From the NCBI GenBank assembly GCA_964556005.1, contig CAZKUR010000018.1:1-61952 (forward strand): 61,952 nt of DNA, written 5' to 3'. Below are positions 8,470 through 16,873 of the stretch, one piece after another (positions within the stretch are counted from its first letter, which is position 1; the number at the start of each line of letters is the position of its first letter). A program made the translations under genes and the position numbers. This stretch comes from CAZKUR01 sp964556005 (GTDB lineage: Bacteria > Bacteroidota > Ignavibacteria > Ignavibacteriales > Ignavibacteriaceae). The notes beneath the pieces were generated by a model. That model was not told where the DNA came from. It saw only the letters and a list, made by a program, of their open reading frames with translations, and searched no databases.

Positions 8470-9453
8470 TTATTGAATCATACTCCAGATATGATCAAGG
8501 AGTTCGTCTATCCCGAATTTACTTATTGATGAAACAATAAAAGGCGCATAATTGAGTTCTTTTATTTTCTTCAATTTCAATTTTTTAATTTCGGATTCAT
8601 CAAGCTGATCGGCTTTAGTAAGAGCTAATATTTTTTCTTTTTTTGCTAAGGAAGTGCTGTAACTTTTCAGTTCATTTAGCAGAAGATTAAAATCCTTAAT
8701 ATAATCTTCGGAAGCAATATCGATCATGAAAAGAAGTATCTTGGTTCTTTCGATATGGCGTAAAAATTTGTGGCCTAATCCTCTCCCTTCATGAGAACCT
8801 TCGATTATTCCAGGTATATCTGCAACGGTGAAACTTTGAAAATCTTTATATTTTACGATTCCCAGGACCGGTTCGAGAGTCGTAAATGGATAGTCTGCAA
8901 TTTTGGGCTTTGCGGCAGAAACCACCGAAATAAATGTAGATTTGCCTGCATTGGGAAAACCGACCAGACCGACATCAGCAATTAACTTTAGTTCAAGAGT
9001 TATTTTTTTTTCTTCACCCGGCTTACCGTTTTCAGCAAAGCGAGGTGTCTGGTTGGTAGATGTTGCAAAATTACTGTTCCCTTTTCCGCCCCTTCCTCCT
9101 TTTGCAGCAGTATAGATTTTTCCATTTTCATTTAAGTCGGAAATAATTTTCCCCGAATCAAAATCTTTAACAGTCGTCCCTATTGGCACAAATAGAATAA
9201 CGTCCTTCCCGTTTTTGCCGTCTTTTAATGAATTGCCGCCGTTTTCTCCGTTTTGGGCTTTAAAATTTTTCTTGTACTGGAAATTTAGGAGTGTTGATAA
9301 ATTTCCTACTGCCTTAATAACTACATTTCCACCCCTCCCACCGTTTCCGCCTGATGGTCCGCCTTTAGGCACATACTTTTCTCTACGAAAAGTTACCGCA
9401 CCGTCGCCGCCCTTACCGGCTTTGACTGCAATTACTGCATAATCAATGATCAT
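8470..9453 (-). CDS. obg: Obg-family GTPase
   Basis: Essential GTPase linked to large-subunit assembly and stress signalling. The glycine-rich Obg fold spans about residues 1-157 (KAGKGGDGAVTFRREK and several GGRGG/GGNGG turns). The G domain starts at P-loop GFPNAGKST (165-173), with G3 DIPGIIEGSHEGRGLG and G4 LTKAD. The 327 residues end after the G domain, so the optional OCT domain of some relatives is absent. The start overlaps the previous gene's stop by one base. Confidence 0.97.
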   Translation of the reverse strand: MIIDYAVIAVKAGKGGDGAVTFRREKYVPKGGPSGGNGGRGGNVVIKAVGNLSTLLNFQYKKNFKAQNGENGGNSLKDGKNGKDVILFVPIGTTVKDFDSGKIISDLNENGKIYTAAKGGRGGKGNSNFATSTNQTPRFAENGKPGEEKKITLELKLIADVGLVGFPNAGKSTFISVVSAAKPKIADYPFTTLEPVLGIVKYKDFQSFTVADIPGIIEGSHEGRGLGHKFLRHIERTKILLFMIDIASEDYIKDFNLLLNELKSYSTSLAKKEKILALTKADQLDESEIKKLKLKKIKELNYAPFIVSSISKFGIDELLDHIWSMIQ

Positions 9454-11298
9454 TAACTGGCCTGGTTAAAATAGAAGGATACTACGTTTGTCAAAGTTAT
9501 AGCATCCCTGGTGTAGGGACTAACCCGGTAGGTAAAAAAGACTCCTTTTAAAATCTCGATTGCTTCATCATAGTTTCCGCATTCGGCTATCTTTTCCATT
9601 GTGTTTGTAAAATCATCCCTGTCTTCATTAAAAATATTCGATATTATTCTTTCCATATCGCGATTGGTTATGTAGCGAAATATATCAGTTTCAATTTTAT
9701 TTTTTGTAACCGGATCAATTTTATTCTCAAGCTTTTCAATCTCTTTTTCAATTTTTTCAATGTCTTCAAATTTTTTATAATTTTCCGGTTCATGACTTNN
9801 NNNNNNNNNNNNNNNNNNNNNNNNNNNNNNNNNNNNNNNNNNNNNNNNNNNNNNNNNNNNNNNNNNNNNNNNNNNNNNNNNNNNNNNNNNNNNNNNNNTC
9901 ATGACTTTCAATTATTTTTTTATTGCCATTTTTATTAACAACTTGCGCATCAATTTGTGTTTCATCCTGAACTTTATAATCTATTTCAATTTCGTTTTCT
10001 TCTACAGTAATACTGGGTTCTTCTTCAACAGTAATTTTCTTGTCTTCTGATTCTTCAGAAGTATCATGAATATTTCCGGTTTCAAAATTTACTTCATCAT
10101 TGTTTTCGATTACCGCTTCATTTTCAGGTTGTTCTGACTCAGCATCATTTATTCTGTTTATTTCGATTGTACCATCAGCCTCGTCGCTCTCTGAATTCAC
10201 TTCATCATGCTCTTCAATAATTGTTTCATCTTTAGTCTGCTTTGTATCAGGAGGGTTTAATTCCTGGATTTCGGAACTATCCAGAATCTTTTCGGTTTCA
10301 TAATTTATTTCATTATTTTCCTCAATAACCGTATTATCTTCATTATCATCTGATTCGGAAATTTTTTCTTCTTGTACTTCATTTTTATCGAAAATTTCCC
10401 CGCTCTCAAAATTCATTTGGTCGTTGTCTCTAATAATTGTTTCCTCCTCCGGAAGTTCTGATTCGGAAACATTCATCTCTGTATTAACTTCCGGTTCCAC
10501 AGTTTTTTCGAAATCAAATACCTGCTGCTCTTGATTTTCTTCCACCGGCGCTGCTGCAATAATATTTTTTATTTCTTTTATCTCAACTTTTTGTTTCTCC
10601 TCAAAATGCAATACATTTTTCAAGGCTAAAAGTATATCGACAAGATTCTTTTCCTTTAAGTAAAACTCAACGGCATTTAATGGAACTTTACTTTTATTTA
10701 TAGACCCTACATTAAAAAAATCACCCAGGGAACCAAGTGCCATATCAACCACTTTGGATTCCTGTTTTGCAAGGATTTCTTTGTCAATTTTACTTAAGAG
10801 TAACTCAAATTCAGCTAAACTTACATTTGCTATTCTCTTCTTGGCAAGATAACCGGATAAAATATCTTTAATATATCCGTAGTAATAAGTATAGTTCAGC
10901 ATCAAACGAAGCTCTTGTGCAGAAAACAAATCCTTTTCATGATATATCAATTTTGAAAGCGACCAATTCGGGCGGGCTACAAAGTTTGCATTAAATGAAA
11001 CAGCCTGGACGATTAGAATTTTTATATCTTCATAAGCAATCTTTTTGTTCTTTTTAATTTCCTTTCCGATTTGGTTAAAATAATTTAAAATTTCGGCGCT
11101 GGAATAATCAAAAACGGAATTTTGCAGGAGCTTGTTTCTATCCTCATAAATAATATAATCGAGTTCAGCAGAAACATACTGTATGATTGCAGGATGAATG
11201 TTTAACCCGGCAAGTTTATCGAAAGTAAACAGAGAACCTAATTTTTTAATTTTATTAAGAGTAAAATCGGAAATAAATTTAATCTCACGTTCGAACAT
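9453..11298 (-). CDS. Unknown protein with acidic 36-residue tandem repeats (contains 100-N gap)
   Basis: I do not recognise the family. The first ~250 residues look folded and mostly helical, with several hydrophobic-aromatic patches. A long Glu/Asp/Asn-rich region follows, containing near-perfect 36-residue repeats. The last ~110 residues are again helical, with a charged segment EKIEKEIEKLENK and a domain ending in VSFYFNQAS. The 100-N run splits the track, but the two contig ends share the same 9 bases. Merging on them restores one frame of 579 codons (578 residues). No signal peptide or membrane segment is seen, so it is probably cytoplasmic. It lies between an orphan ParA gene and obg, all on the same strand, and its stop overlaps obg. 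Confidence 0.75.
9799..9898. other. Assembly gap of 100 N
   Basis: A standard-length placeholder. The nine bases before it (9790-9798) are identical to the nine after it (9899-9907), suggesting overlapping contig ends rather than missing sequence. Confidence 0.95.
10048..10443 (-). repeat. 108-bp (36-codon) tandem repeats in the acidic protein
   Basis: Three full units and one partial begin exactly 108 bp apart, at 10443, 10335, 10227 and 10119 on the minus strand. They start ETIIRDND, NTVIEENN, ETIIEEHD and EAVIENND, and share a later N(F/Y/S)E(S/T) element. The units have diverged at DNA level, so the array is old. Confidence 0.85.
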
Positions 11299-11499
11299 TT
11301 AAAAATCTAACCATCTATTTATTACAAAAAAAATTATTAAATAAAACTAAATTATACATATCTATTTGCTAATGTAATGAAAGCACTCTGCTTTATTCGA
11401 AATATAGCTTGAAAAAAGGAAAATTGAAACAAAAAATCAAGGTAGCTCAAATAAAATCTATCATTATTGATGATTTTATATAATTAACACAATTGTGAG

Positions 11500-12294
11500 T
11501 TATGGCTCACTATGCACTTCAATATTATGAAAAGTACTGTTCCCAATGATCTCTTTAGCCAAAGCAAGGTATGCGATAGATGATTTTGCTGCGGAATTAT
11601 ATTCCATTACAGGTTTAAGCTGGAAATTTGCTTCAGCTATATCCACATTTTTGGGAATATTAGTTCTAAACAAATAATTGGGATATTTTAGAATTAATTC
11701 CTTTTTGACTTTATAAGTAACCTTTAGGTTCGATTCATAAGCAATAAAAAGTATTCCTTCAATCGATAGTTTGCTGTTTGCTGTTCTTTTAATATTAAGA
11801 ATATGATCCATCATTCGTTTAACTGCCTGTAAACTAAATTTATCTGCCCTAATAGGCATAAGTACGGAGTCGGCAGCTATTAAAGCAGCAGTTGTAGTTC
11901 CGGAAAGAATCGGCGGACAATCGATCAAAATATAGTCGTAATAAAAGGATTCAGGCCTGATAATATTATTTAATAAATGCTTATTAATTGTTAGTTTACT
12001 GAAACGCTCCTCATCCTTATAGCTCAATGGATTTAGAGGAATAATATCTAAATATGAATTGGAAGTTTTATGAATAACTTGATTGATTGATTTGGTGAAT
12101 GAAATTACGTTAAAAATATCCCCCTTTATAACGCCGGATTGAAACCCGAGGCTTGACGAACATGCACCGGAAGGATCAACATCCAATAATAAAGTCCGTT
12201 TGTGCTTCATTGCGAATGCATAAGCCAGGTTCAGTGCAGTTGTAGTTTTTCCAACTCCCCCTTTTGAAATAGCAATAGCAATAATTTTTCCCAT
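11500..12294 (-). CDS. ParA/Soj-family ATPase (orphan)
   Basis: Deviant Walker-A ATPase of the ParA/MinD group, 264 residues. KGGVGKTTTALNLA sits at residues 11-24, with Lys11 as the signature lysine. DVDPSGA follows near residue 38, and the Walker-B-like segment is YILIDCPP. Such ATPases position DNA or protein cargo on the nucleoid or membrane. No ParB gene or obvious parS array is next to it, so this is not evidently the chromosomal ParAB locus. The next gene downstream (200 bp) is the acidic repeat protein, a possible partner by inference only. Confidence 0.9.
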   Translation of the reverse strand: MGKIIAIAISKGGVGKTTTALNLAYAFAMKHKRTLLLDVDPSGACSSSLGFQSGVIKGDIFNVISFTKSINQVIHKTSNSYLDIIPLNPLSYKDEERFSKLTINKHLLNNIIRPESFYYDYILIDCPPILSGTTTAALIAADSVLMPIRADKFSLQAVKRMMDHILNIKRTANSKLSIEGILFIAYESNLKVTYKVKKELILKYPNYLFRTNIPKNVDIAEANFQLKPVMEYNSAAKSSIAYLALAKEIIGNSTFHNIEVHSEP

Positions 12295-12850
12295 TTCAAA
12301 TACCTTCTACGAGAGTTTGTTATTAGAATTATTAGTGATATTTCAATACAAGCTTCACTTTAATCTTCTACTTTTATTTTATAACCTGATCAGCATTAAA
12401 ATAACTTTTATTTAGGAATGTTTTCCTATCTTGAAAAACATTCTAAATTAAAAAACTTCTATTTATTAAAGGCAAAGCTTAAATATCATTCAACAAGGAG
12501 ATAAATTAATTTCAGGGCATGCTGGAAATATTTTTCCCTTATTTGAATAGTAAATATTTTGCATGATCCGAAATAAAAGGAATTCACTCACCTGATGTTA
12601 TAATTTAATAAAAAATTATGCCATTTACATAATAATATGTAAAGTTTATTTAATTTTATTTTTGATGGGTAAACAACACAAGGCTGGATTGAGAGTTTTG
12701 TCTTATTTTGAAATTAATATTAGGATCGAAACACTGCGACCAAACCAGAAGTCAATGAAATTACAGAAAATTCCTTCAGTCCAACAAATTGAATTGAAAA
12801 GATTTTCTGATAAAATCTAAATCGTTCTAATAACTATTTTTATCGGCAAT
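12295..12850. other. 556-bp intergenic region between parA-like gene and sdhB
   Basis: AT-rich, with no ORF over 30 codons that looks real. One perfect 9-bp inverted repeat is present: GAATGTTTT at 12416-12424 and AAAACATTC at 12435-12443. It lies about 120 bp upstream of the parA-like start and lacks a T-tract, so it could be an operator or chance. No promoter match was found. Confidence 0.5.
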
Positions 12851-13615
12851 TTATTTTTCTTTAGAAAACAATCCTGCCCGGTAGTATTCACGTCTCAATT
12901 GAGCTATAACGTCCATCGAAATTTCTTTCGGACATTCAGCAGAGCAGGCTTCTGTATTTGAGCAGGCTCCGAAGCCTTCTTTTTCCATCTGTTCAACCAT
13001 AGCCCAAACTCTTTTCTCTCTTTCAGCTTTACCCTGAGGCAGTCTTGCAAAATGAGAAACCTTTGCACTTAGGAACAGCATCGCCGATGAATTTTTACAT
13101 GCAGCAACACAAGCTCCGCAGCCAATACACTGTGCGGCTTCAAATGCCGATTCAGCATCCTCTTTAGCTATCGGTATAGCATTACCGTCAGGTGTGCCGC
13201 CGGTATTTACCGATATATATCCGCCTGCTGCGATTATCCGGTCAAAAGCAGAACGATCTACTATTAAATCCTTAATAACGGGAAATGCTTTTGCTCTAAA
13301 CGGTTCAACCACGATTGTATCGCCGTCTTTAAAATTTCTCATATGAAGCTGGCATGCTGTAATTGCACTTTTAGGTCCATGAGGCCTTCCGTTTATCTGC
13401 ATTCCGCAGCTTCCGCAGATTCCTTCCCTGCAGTCATGATCAAAAGCAATAGGTTCTTCGCCTTTTTTAATTAATCCTTCATTTACGATATCAAGCATTT
13501 CAAGAAAAGACATATCGGGGGATACATCTTTCGCTTCGTAACTTACAAGCTTACCTTTGTCATCTTTATTTTTTTGGCGCCAGACTTTTAGGTGTAAATT
13601 CATATTATTTCCCAT
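12851..13615 (-). CDS. sdhB: Succinate dehydrogenase/fumarate reductase iron-sulfur subunit
   Basis: Electron-transfer subunit between the flavin of SdhA and the quinone site. 254 residues. 2Fe-2S ligands are Cys62, Cys67, Cys70 (CREGICGSC) and Cys88. The C-terminal domain has the 4Fe-4S motif CIGCGACVAAC (163-173) and the 3Fe-4S region CSNTEACSAECP. AAGGAG nine bases upstream supports this start, which overlaps the sdhA stop by one base; an ATG four codons later is the alternative. It is last in the sdhCAB operon. Confidence 0.96.
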   Translation of the reverse strand: MGNNMNLHLKVWRQKNKDDKGKLVSYEAKDVSPDMSFLEMLDIVNEGLIKKGEEPIAFDHDCREGICGSCGMQINGRPHGPKSAITACQLHMRNFKDGDTIVVEPFRAKAFPVIKDLIVDRSAFDRIIAAGGYISVNTGGTPDGNAIPIAKEDAESAFEAAQCIGCGACVAACKNSSAMLFLSAKVSHFARLPQGKAEREKRVWAMVEQMEKEGFGACSNTEACSAECPKEISMDVIAQLRREYYRAGLFSKEK

Positions 13616-15555
13616 TACTTATAACTCCTTTGAGAAAGGTGAACATATTCAAATTCCAATTCCTCTTTATGTAATTCGGGTTTTTGATCATCGCCTTTGT
13701 ATTCGAACGCCGCTACATACGTAAAGTTTTCATCGTCTCTTTTCGCTTCATTTTCTTCTGTTTGATATTCTTCCCTAAAATGACCGCCGCAGGATTCATT
13801 TCTATGAAGAGCATCGATTGCCATAAGCTCTGCTAATTCGAGAAAATCTGCAACTCTGCCGGCCTTCTCTAATGATTGATTCAATTCTTCGTTGTCGCCT
13901 AATACACGGACATCTTTCCAGAATTCCTCACGCAAAGTTTTGATTTTTTGAATCGCAGTTTCCAATCCTTTTGCGTTGCGGGACATCCCGACGTATTCCC
14001 ACAATATTTTTCCTAATTCTCTGTGAAATTCATCTACAGTTTTATTGCCTTTAACCGCTAATAATTTTGCTATTTTATCATTCACGGTTTTTTCAGCAGC
14101 TTTGAATTCTTCATTTCCCGTATCAACTTTTTCCAATTTAGTTGCAGCAAGATAACCGCCCATTGTGTAGGGAATAACAAAGTAACCATCTGCAAGGCCC
14201 TGCATCAAAGCACTTGCGCCAAGCCTGTTGGCACCGTGATCAGAGAAATTGCATTCGCCTAACGCAAATAAGCCCGGAATAGTTGTCATCAGATTATAAT
14301 CAACCCACAAGCCGCCCATTGTATAATGAACTGCTGGATAAATTCTCATCGGAACTTCATAAGGATTTTCATCGGTTATCAAATGATACATATCGAAAAG
14401 ATTTCCGTATTTTTGACTAATTACGTCTTTCCCTAAACGATTTATTGCATCTTTAAAATCCAGGTAAACTGCTACCTTAGAAGCTCCGACTCCCTTTCCT
14501 TCGTCGACCATTTCTTTAGCATTTCTTGAAGCAACATCCCTTGGGACAAGATTTCCGAATGATGGATATTTTCTCTCAAGGTAATAATCGCGTTCGTTTT
14601 CAGGAATTTGATTCGGAGGTCTTGTATCTCCGGCTTTTTTGGGAACCCAAACTCTTCCGTCGTTTCTTAAACTTTCGCTCATCAATGTTAATTTTGATTG
14701 ATGTTCTCCCGTAACTGGAATACATGTAGGATGAATTTGAGTATAGCACGGATTTGCGAAGAATGCACCTCTTTTGTATGCACGCCACGAAGCAGTTACA
14801 TTTGAACCTTTTGCATTCGTAGATAAATAATAAGCATTTCCATAACCGCCTGTTGCTAATACAACCGCATCAGCAGCGAAAGATTCTATCTTTCCATTGA
14901 CCATATTCCTTGTAACAACACCTCGTGCTCTTCCGTTTATGACGACGATATCAAGCATTTCATGACGCGGAAATATTGTAACTTTTTTAGATTCAACCTG
15001 TCTCATCAAAGCACTGTAAGCACCAAGCAGTAATTGCTGCCCCGTTTGACCACGGGCATAAAATGTTCTTGATACCTGAGCACCGCCGAAAGATCTGTTA
15101 TCCAAAAGTCCGCCGTATTCTCTTGCGAACGGAACTCCTTGTGCAACACATTGATCAATAATATTTAAGCTTAGATCGGCAAGCCTGTAAACATTTGCTT
15201 CGCGGGATCTGTAATCGCCGCCTTTTACTGTATCGTAAAACAACCGGTAAACACTGTCGCCGTCATTCTGATAATTTTTTGCAGCATTAATTCCGCCTTG
15301 AGCAGCAATACTATGCGCACGTCTTGGGCTGTCCTGAAAACAAAATGATTTTACATAATATCCCAACTCACCAAGGCTCGCTGCAGCAGATGCACCTGCC
15401 AGCCCTGTCCCAATTACAATTATCTCATATTTTCTTTTATTAGCAGGATTAACAAGTTTTAAATTAAATTTATGATTAGTCCACTTCTCTGCTAAATCGC
15501 CTGGTGGAACATTGGATTGTAGTTTGCCGTTAGATGTTGATTTCACTTCATTCAT
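13615..15555 (-). CDS. sdhA: Succinate dehydrogenase/fumarate reductase flavoprotein subunit
   Basis: Catalytic flavoprotein oxidising succinate to fumarate at the cytoplasmic face. The 646 residues have the FAD-binding loop IVIGTGLAGASAAASL near residue 46 and the covalent-flavin histidine His81 in RRAHSIAAQGG. Further motifs are FGGAQVSRTFYARGQTG and HYTMGGLWVDY. Length and order C-A-B fit the menaquinone-linked, single-cytochrome type found in Bacteroidota and epsilon/delta proteobacteria. It starts 3 bp after sdhC. Confidence 0.97.
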   Translation of the reverse strand: MNEVKSTSNGKLQSNVPPGDLAEKWTNHKFNLKLVNPANKRKYEIIVIGTGLAGASAAASLGELGYYVKSFCFQDSPRRAHSIAAQGGINAAKNYQNDGDSVYRLFYDTVKGGDYRSREANVYRLADLSLNIIDQCVAQGVPFAREYGGLLDNRSFGGAQVSRTFYARGQTGQQLLLGAYSALMRQVESKKVTIFPRHEMLDIVVINGRARGVVTRNMVNGKIESFAADAVVLATGGYGNAYYLSTNAKGSNVTASWRAYKRGAFFANPCYTQIHPTCIPVTGEHQSKLTLMSESLRNDGRVWVPKKAGDTRPPNQIPENERDYYLERKYPSFGNLVPRDVASRNAKEMVDEGKGVGASKVAVYLDFKDAINRLGKDVISQKYGNLFDMYHLITDENPYEVPMRIYPAVHYTMGGLWVDYNLMTTIPGLFALGECNFSDHGANRLGASALMQGLADGYFVIPYTMGGYLAATKLEKVDTGNEEFKAAEKTVNDKIAKLLAVKGNKTVDEFHRELGKILWEYVGMSRNAKGLETAIQKIKTLREEFWKDVRVLGDNEELNQSLEKAGRVADFLELAELMAIDALHRNESCGGHFREEYQTEENEAKRDDENFTYVAAFEYKGDDQKPELHKEELEFEYVHLSQRSYK

Positions 15556-15558
15556 ATC

Positions 15559-16227
15559 TTAATGACCTCCCGTACTAAAAAGGAAATAAAGCGGAATAAT
15601 TGCAAATCCGGCACAGATGACAATCGCAAAGAAAATTCCAAATCCTTTGATAAAAGCCGTGTATTTATTGTGCCTTACTCCGAGAGTTTGAAATGCGCTT
15701 TGAACTCCATGAATTAGATGGAAGCATAAAAGAATCATAGCGAAAACATAAAACCATGAATAAAGAGGTTTCGAAAACAGCTCTTTCACACCATCATACA
15801 TTGTATTGCCCGGGCTGCCGAACCGGTAAGCAACAAAAAAATTTCCCAGGTGAATTACCAAAAATATAAAAACTATGCTTCCGCTCTGGATCATAAACCG
15901 TGAGAAAAAAGTACTATTGGCAGAGGGCTTACGCATTTGATATTGTATTCCTCTCGCACTTCTATTGCTCCACCATAACCGTACGCCGTTTATAATGTGG
16001 TACAAAAAAACGAGGAAAAGGAAAATTTCAATTATACGGATAGGCAAATCTGCTGAACTCGCCATTACTTCGGAATATTTTTCGAATAAATAACCGCCGT
16101 CGTTTACAAGCAGCAGCAGGTTTCCGAGAAGATGTTCGATTAAATAAATTGCCAGGAATAAACCGGTTAAAGCCATTATAAGCTTTTTACCAACAGATGA
16201 TTCAACGAATTTTAAAAACCAACCCAT
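15559..16227 (-). CDS. sdhC: Succinate dehydrogenase cytochrome b subunit
   Basis: Membrane anchor and haem b protein of the SdhABC complex; 222 residues with five hydrophobic segments. Histidines in the helices, for example IEHLLGNLLLL, LYHIINGVRLWW, VIHLGNFFVAY and CFHLIHGVQSAFQ, are in the places expected for the two haem ligands of type-B anchors. Anchor length and a single subunit indicate a menaquinone enzyme. It is the first gene of the operon. AGGAGACC lies just before its start; I found no consensus promoter. Confidence 0.93.
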   Translation of the reverse strand: MGWFLKFVESSVGKKLIMALTGLFLAIYLIEHLLGNLLLLVNDGGYLFEKYSEVMASSADLPIRIIEIFLFLVFLYHIINGVRLWWSNRSARGIQYQMRKPSANSTFFSRFMIQSGSIVFIFLVIHLGNFFVAYRFGSPGNTMYDGVKELFSKPLYSWFYVFAMILLCFHLIHGVQSAFQTLGVRHNKYTAFIKGFGIFFAIVICAGFAIIPLYFLFSTGGH

Positions 16228-16460
16228 TAGAGGTCTCCTTCTTTCAGAATTCTACTTAGGGTTTTGCAGTGAAAATGTTCTTTATAGAATTTATTAATAG
16301 ATAATTTGGATTGTAAAATCGATATGTAAAAACTTGACTGGATTAAACTCAACATTACAGTTCCAATAAATTTAATTGCCTAATTTACCAAAATAACTTT
16401 ATTAACTCAACTCTTTGCAGCGGTAACTAATTCATTTTTTTATATTTTGTTCCATTTATT

Positions 16461-16490
16461 TTGAAATAACAAATTAGAAATTTATCTTTG
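16461..16490 (+). promoter_or_regulatory. Bacteroidota-type promoter of the cobalamin riboswitch transcript
   Basis: TTG at 16461-16463, a 19-bp spacer and TATCTTTG at 16483-16490. The predicted transcript would begin close to the riboswitch 5' edge near 16498. Confidence 0.6.
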
Positions 16491-16603
16491 CCCGGTTCTT
16501 TGAAAGTTCTTTCGGTGTCCCGGTTAGAACGGGAATTATAGGGAATCCGGTGATTTCGATAAAATCGGAAAATTCCGGAGCTGTCGCGCAACTGTAAGCG
16601 CTG

Positions 16604-16638
16604 GTCATTAGTCAATGGTTAATAGTCAATGGTCATTA
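16604..16638 (+). repeat. Heptameric repeats, left arm inside the riboswitch
   Basis: Five contiguous 7-bp units: GTCATTA, GTCAATG, GTTAATA, GTCAATG, GTCATTA. They follow a consensus near GTCAATR. Confidence 0.85.
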
Positions 16639-16692
16639 GGCAGTATTAACTTCTTGTAGAACTCAAACTATAAAAGTATTAATACAAATTAC

Positions 16693-16720
16693 CAATGACC
16701 AATTTCTAATTACCAATAAC
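16693..16720 (-). repeat. Heptameric repeats, right arm inside the riboswitch
   Basis: Read on the minus strand there are four contiguous units: GTTATTG, GTAATTA, GAAATTG, GTCATTG. They are inverted relative to the left arm, so the RNA can fold back into an imperfect extended hairpin. Confidence 0.8.
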
Positions 16721-16873
16721 CAGCAAAGCCAGGAGACCTGCCGTAGAACAAAATTTAATCAACCTTCGCGGGTGAGGTTGTTTTAACGAAAAGCCTTCGT
16801 TGAAAACTTTTCGTTCATACTTTTTATCTCCCCACGAAGTTACAGCCTTAATTTTTCACAGGAGTAACTTCAA

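Larger units (their letters stand above)
16498..16742 (+). ncRNA. Cobalamin riboswitch
   Basis: Leader RNA that binds a B12 form and represses the downstream uptake gene. Recognisable core parts are the P3-P6 region (GGTGTCCCGGTTAGAACGGG, then GGGAATCCGGTG), the conserved CGCAACTGTAAGCG at about 16587-16600, and the B12 box AGCCAGGAGACCTGCC at 16727-16742. The usual P7-P9 region is replaced by a long arm closed by GCTGGT (16600-16605) and ACCAGC (16719-16724) and filled with 7-bp repeats. The first gene behind it is a BtuB-like receptor, which fits. Confidence 0.92.

Noticed and set aside
8903..9442. Open frames on the plus strand opposite obg
   Set aside because: They are shadows of the glycine-rich Obg fold; the minus-strand protein is clearly conserved.
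11500..12294. ParA gene as evidence of plasmid or replication origin
   Set aside because: No ParB, parS-like palindromes, replication initiator or DnaA-box cluster could be seen; neighbours are housekeeping genes.
12416..12443. 9-bp inverted repeat as a terminator of sdhB
   Set aside because: It is 400 bp beyond the sdhB stop and has no T-tract on either strand; kept only as a note in the intergenic entry.
16427..16615. 62-residue minus-strand ORF in the btuB leader
   Set aside because: It lies across the riboswitch core on the opposite strand and has no protein features.
16604..16720. Heptamer arrays considered as a CRISPR array
   Set aside because: Units are contiguous 7-mers with no spacers, in two inverted blocks.
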